From positions 1-9,324 of the forward strand of contig CAUHBX010000024.1 of NCBI GenBank assembly GCA_959604475.1: a stretch of 9,324 nt of DNA, in the 5' to 3' direction. The notes beneath the pieces are model-generated. The model was not told where the DNA came from. It saw only the letters and a program-made list of their open reading frames with translations, and searched no databases. This DNA is from an uncultured Eubacteriales bacterium (GTDB lineage: Bacteria > Bacillota > Clostridia > Lachnospirales > Anaerotignaceae). Shown here one piece after another: positions 6,472 through 9,324 of the stretch (within the stretch, counting starts at the first letter, position 1; each line of letters opens with the position of its first letter). A program made the position numbers and the translations under genes.

Positions 6472-6503
6472 GCCGATAAAATATTAGTTTTATCGGCTTT
6501 TTT
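6472..6503 (+). terminator. Rho-independent terminator of the hydrogenase operon
   Basis: Perfect 10-bp stem GCCGATAAAA (6472-6481) with TTTTATCGGC (6488-6497), a 6-nt loop and a run of six T (6498-6503). It begins 13 nt after the hydrogenase stop and closes the four-gene unit that starts at 1761. Confidence 0.95.
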
Positions 6504-6577
6504 GTATTGTGGTGTTCTATTATTTTAAAATACAGATTCTTTTAAGTATCTATAAGGGTTTTTGTATTACAAAATTG

Positions 6578-6606
6578 TTTACTAAATGAAGGAAATGCAG
6601 TATAAT
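6578..6606 (+). promoter_or_regulatory. Sigma-A promoter of the HlyD-like / yggS / sepF unit
   Basis: -10 TATAAT (6601-6606, exact) with -35 TTTACT (6578-6583, four of six) at a 17-bp spacing. The predicted start near 6613 gives a leader of about 37 nt before the ATG at 6650. The rest of the gap 6504-6577 is AT-rich and holds nothing else that I recognise. Confidence 0.75.
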
Positions 6607-6649
6607 TAAACTTTGTAAATCAGATGTTAAGAGTATGGGAGAGTGACCT

Positions 6650-6814
6650 ATGGCACAGCGTAAAAAGAATAGCGGTGTAAAACGCAAGGGTAACGGCATT
6701 CCCCGTCAGACAAACGGCTATGATAATATGCCGAAAGCTAAAAGCCCTAAAAAGAGAAGGCGTAAGGGCTCCCCTATGCTATTATATTGGTTTACCTTGT
6801 TAAATATACAATAG
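6650..6814 (+). pseudogene. N-terminal fragment of frameshifted HlyD-like membrane protein
   Basis: A 54-residue open frame starting at ATG 6650, with a GGGAGAG ribosome site about 6 nt upstream and a good promoter. Residues 1-41 are a very basic, low-complexity cytoplasmic segment ending in KSPKKRRRKGSP. In this frame only MLLYWFTLLNIQ follows before TAG (6812-6814). A basic region directly before a membrane helix is how this HlyD-like family begins, and the missing membrane helix and body are found in the overlapping -1 frame from 6766 onward. One added base near the CCCC run (6771-6774) would fuse the two parts into about 509 residues. I therefore take it as the true start of the next feature, not as a separate peptide gene. 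Confidence 0.7.
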
Positions 6815-8178
6815 ATTTTGCATCTGGAGGAACAACTATAGGAATTGAGACAGTTGATTATGGTACAATAGATATTCCTAATGCCTTTGAGGGAATAATC
6901 ATAAGGGACGAATACGTCGTAAACACTGCGAAGGGCGGAGAACCTACATTCAATTATGTTGAAGGAGATAAGGTTAAAAAGAACGCGGTCGTATGTACTG
7001 TAAGAGAAAGCGAAACAGCACAAAAGGCAGAGGACAGGCTTCAGACTATTGATGAAAGCATTATTGAGACACAGAAAAACCGTGTCGATATATCAAAATA
7101 TAAAGATGATATAACCCGTGCTGAAAACAGCATTTCAGCGGCTGTGATTTCCGGGCAGACAGGCATTGCCGCCCAGAATTACAACAGCGTGTATACAATG
7201 AGAAATGCTATTCAAACACAGATGAATATAAGAACAGACATATGGGTTAACGAAAACAGCGAAAGCTCAGATTCCCTTGCTTCACAAAGAAGAACATATC
7301 AGACACAGTTAACAAACAGTACAGAAAACCTTGCTGCTGCACAAAGCGGTATTTTGGTACTTTCTTATGACGGATACGAGGAAAAGTTTACTCCGGATAC
7401 CATGTCCGATATAACTGAAAAGGATATAAGGGCTTCGTATGCTATTACATATCTTTCTAAAACAACTGCTGTTGAAGCGGGAAATCCTGTCTTTAAAATA
7501 ATAAGAAACAGCAATTGGTATATCGGTGCCTATATTGATAATTCTATAGCTTCCGAATGGACGGTTGGAGATGCGAAGAAAATAAGGGCTGTTTCAGGAA
7601 AAAGTGAAACGTCGGTAGATGTAACTATTAATTCCATGACGGCCGGAGACTCAAAAACATATGTGATTTTTAAGACAAATAAAAACCTTCAGGATTTTAT
7701 GAGTGTCAGGACCATAGAGTTTTACATCACTGACAGCACGTATGAAGGCCTTAAAATACCTAATACTGCAATATTGGAAAAGACATTTATAAAAATACCA
7801 TCAGGCTGCATAGTTGAAAGCCTAAGTGGAAAAAGCGTTGTTAAAAGGACCAACGGCAGCGATGAGCTTGTTAAGGTAACAGTTGAGAGCGCCGATGAAA
7901 AGTTTGCGTATATCAGACAGGATTTTGATGCTCTTAAAATAGGAGATATAGTGTTAAACGGTACAGGCGAAAGTGCGGTTGAATACAAGCTCAGCGAGGT
8001 ATCCACAAAAGTTGGGGTGCTGACTGCAAATGGAGCATACGCTAAATTTGCGGGAATAAGCGTTCTTGGACAAAACAGCCAGTATACAATAGTTGACGCG
8101 GCGGCCTCTTCTCTTAAGGCTTACGATAAAATAATTACAAATGCCTCCGAAGTTAATGAAGGAGACGAGATATACTAA
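6787..8178 (+). CDS. HlyD-family-like (membrane fusion/periplasmic adaptor-type) protein, body of frameshifted gene
   Basis: 463 codons counted from a TTG at 6787 that has no ribosome site, so this frame probably depends on the upstream fragment at 6650. The open frame extends back to 6766 and adds AIIL to VYLVKYTIDFA, giving a short membrane helix. After it come a beta-rich barrel or lipoyl-like half (about residues 20-75: GTIDIPNAFEGIIIRDEYVV, then VEGDKVKKNAVVC), a helical hairpin region rich in Q, E and K (about 76-185), and a long beta-rich C-terminal part. This order resembles the HlyD-like adaptor proteins found beside yggS and sepF in many Clostridia. Their function is not established; a role at the envelope or division site is only suggested by the neighbours. 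In a Gram-positive cell the body should face outward. No ABC transporter is encoded nearby. Family call is moderate; the break is clear in the sequence. Confidence 0.7.
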   Translation: MVYLVKYTIDFASGGTTIGIETVDYGTIDIPNAFEGIIIRDEYVVNTAKGGEPTFNYVEGDKVKKNAVVCTVRESETAQKAEDRLQTIDESIIETQKNRVDISKYKDDITRAENSISAAVISGQTGIAAQNYNSVYTMRNAIQTQMNIRTDIWVNENSESSDSLASQRRTYQTQLTNSTENLAAAQSGILVLSYDGYEEKFTPDTMSDITEKDIRASYAITYLSKTTAVEAGNPVFKIIRNSNWYIGAYIDNSIASEWTVGDAKKIRAVSGKSETSVDVTINSMTAGDSKTYVIFKTNKNLQDFMSVRTIEFYITDSTYEGLKIPNTAILEKTFIKIPSGCIVESLSGKSVVKRTNGSDELVKVTVESADEKFAYIRQDFDALKIGDIVLNGTGESAVEYKLSEVSTKVGVLTANGAYAKFAGISVLGQNSQYTIVDAAASSLKAYDKIITNASEVNEGDEIY

Positions 8179-8237
8179 AGCATAAAGCTTAATTCGATAG
8201 TATGAAGGCTAAGTATGCCTGTAAAGGAGTGATTTTA

Positions 8238-8945
8238 ATGGACGACTATGGATATATAGCTGAAAATATTAAGGAAATACGTGCCAATATAGATGAAGCT
8301 GCAAGACGTTCAGGACGTGAACCCAAAGATGTTCTCTTACTTGCAGTGTCAAAGACTGTTGAAGTTCCAAAAATCAAGGCTGCTGTTGAATGTGGGCTTG
8401 ATGAGCTTGGAGAGAACAGGGTACAGGAAATAATGGAAAAATACGAGCCAATGGGGCCTGATGTTAAGTGGCATCTAATAGGACATTTACAGACAAATAA
8501 AGTTAAATATATAATAGACAAGGTTAAGCTTATACATTCACTTGAAAGCCTTAAGCTTGCTGAGGAGATTGATAAACAGGCTAAAAAACACGAAATTACT
8601 GCAGATGTGCTTGTTGAGATAAACATGGCCAGGGAAGAGTCGAAGTTTGGCATTTTGCCTGAACAGGCCGAGGAGTTTATCAGGGAATTAGCAAACCTTG
8701 GAAATATCAGGGTTAGAGGACTTATGACCGTTGCCCCGTTTGTCGAAAATGGAGAAGAAAACAGGGTTTATTTTCGGAATATGAAGCAATTATTGGTTGA
8801 CATTAATGCAAAAAAAATTAATAATATAACCATGGATATTTTATCTATGGGAATGACCGGAGATTACATAACCGCCGTTGAGGAAGGCGCTACTATTGTA
8901 AGGGTAGGCACAGGAATATTCGGAAGCAGAAATTATAATAAATAA
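8238..8945 (+). CDS. yggS: YggS/YlmE-family pyridoxal phosphate homeostasis protein (PLPBP)
   Basis: 235 residues, the normal length for this family of small PLP-binding TIM-barrel proteins, which help control PLP and amino/keto-acid balance and have no known catalytic reaction. Family landmarks are in order: PLP lysine in LLAVSKT (K39), GENRVQE (58-64), HLIGHLQTNK (79-88), IHSLESL (99-105), GLMTVAPF (161-168), and the C-terminal phosphate-binding stretch SMGMTGDY...VRVGTGIFG (203-229). The signature usually has Ser where T207 stands, a conservative change. ATG 8238 is chosen because AAAGGAG lies 8 nt upstream; an in-frame ATG at 8202 lacks a site. It sits 59 nt after the HlyD-like gene and 43 nt before sepF with no terminator between, matching the conserved yggS-sepF block of Gram-positive division clusters. 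The symbol ylmE is used in Bacillus. Confidence 0.96.
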   Translation: MDDYGYIAENIKEIRANIDEAARRSGREPKDVLLLAVSKTVEVPKIKAAVECGLDELGENRVQEIMEKYEPMGPDVKWHLIGHLQTNKVKYIIDKVKLIHSLESLKLAEEIDKQAKKHEITADVLVEINMAREESKFGILPEQAEEFIRELANLGNIRVRGLMTVAPFVENGEENRVYFRNMKQLLVDINAKKINNITMDILSMGMTGDYITAVEEGATIVRVGTGIFGSRNYNK

Positions 8946-8988
8946 GAGCCAAAAATAATTTAACCATAAAATTTAGGAGGAAATGGCT

Positions 8989-9324
8989 GTGGCAAAATTT
9001 GTAGACAAAATTAAAGATTTTATAGCAGGACCTTATGACGATGAATATGAGGACGATTATGACGATTATGAAGATGATGATGAAGAAATAGAGGAATACC
9101 GCCCACATACAAGAGAGAAAAGGGAAGTAAGCCAGCGCGAAAGGGAAACAAGAGAAAGCGTTGATTATTCTGCGGCAAGATCTTCAAGAAGAAGTCAGAC
9201 ACAGCCCCAGGTTGTTGATTTCAAAAGCAGCCAGGCTACACAGCAGGTTGTTATTATGAAACCGGAGTGTTATGAGGATGCACAGGGAATATGCGATAAC
9301 TTTAAAGCTAAAAGGCCTGTTGTC
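8989..9324 (+). CDS. sepF: Cell division protein SepF (partial, 3' end beyond right edge)
   Basis: 112 codons are visible before the window ends. SepF binds the C-terminal tail of FtsZ and anchors the Z-ring to the membrane in Gram-positive bacteria. The first residues (AKFVDKIKDFIAG) form an amphipathic membrane-targeting helix, as in Bacillus SepF. Next comes a very acidic linker (about 15-37, D/E/Y only in long stretches), then an Arg/Gln/Ser-rich segment. The folded SepF core starts near residue 86, with VVIMKPECYEDAQGICDNFK and KRPVV visible. I prefer the GTG at 8989 because AGGAGG (8975-8980) is 8 nt away; the ATG at 8983 is only 2 nt from it and would add two residues. It is co-directional with yggS and very probably co-transcribed. 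Identification is strong although the core is cut. Confidence 0.93.
   Translation, partial: MAKFVDKIKDFIAGPYDDEYEDDYDDYEDDDEEIEEYRPHTREKREVSQRERETRESVDYSAARSSRRSQTQPQVVDFKSSQATQQVVIMKPECYEDAQGICDNFKAKRPVV

Noticed and set aside
1..9324. CRISPR array, insertion sequence, tRNA or rRNA gene
   Set aside because: No regularly spaced direct repeats, transposase motifs, terminal inverted repeats or RNA-gene cores were seen; nearly all sequence is accounted for by the genes listed.

Overview
The window looks like chromosome of an anaerobic, low-GC Gram-positive bacterium of the class Clostridia. The signs are AT-rich DNA, strong AGGAGG-type ribosome sites, sigma-A promoters, oxygen-sensitive [FeFe] hydrogenases, a SpoIIE-type phosphatase of clostridial type, and the yggS-sepF division block typical of Firmicutes. 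I cannot name the genus from sequence alone.

Layout. (1) Positions 1-987, minus strand: the 5' part of a membrane-anchored XRE regulator with calcium-loop (FG-GAP/VCBS-like) repeats in its outer domain; it runs off the left edge. A 25-bp imperfect palindrome lies upstream of it. (2) 1197-1637, minus strand: mscL with a C-terminal zinc ribbon, its own promoter and its own terminator. (3) 1761-6503, plus strand: one transcription unit with a consensus promoter and a strong terminator. It encodes a small thioredoxin-fold [2Fe-2S] protein, a sensory-type [FeFe] hydrogenase with a PAS domain (HydS-like), a SpoIIE/PP2C phosphatase whose coding frame is interrupted near its 3' end, and a catalytic-looking Group B [FeFe] hydrogenase. 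(4) 6578 to the right edge, plus strand: a second unit with its own promoter. It encodes an HlyD-like membrane protein broken by a frameshift, the PLP-homeostasis protein YggS and the start of sepF.

How the genes fit together. The hydrogenase operon reads as a hydrogen- or redox-responsive signalling module. The HydS-like protein keeps the four H-cluster cysteines but has lost the proton-relay cysteine and the lysine of the second motif, as expected of a slow sensor rather than a bulk H2 producer. Its PAS/coiled-coil tail and the adjacent phosphatase offer an output route, and the small [2Fe-2S] protein could be an electron partner. The last gene is an apparently fully active hydrogenase and may be the controlled enzyme. 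This arrangement belongs to a known class (phosphatase-linked Group C hydrogenases), so the module is not new in outline; its target and mechanism remain poorly known.

The most unusual features are two gene interruptions. The phosphatase has two in-frame TAA codons around a hairpin with A-runs, with a conserved-looking C-terminal tail continuing in the same frame. The HlyD-like gene needs one extra base next to a CCCC run to be rejoined. Whether these are real lesions, recoding sites or sequence errors cannot be decided here.
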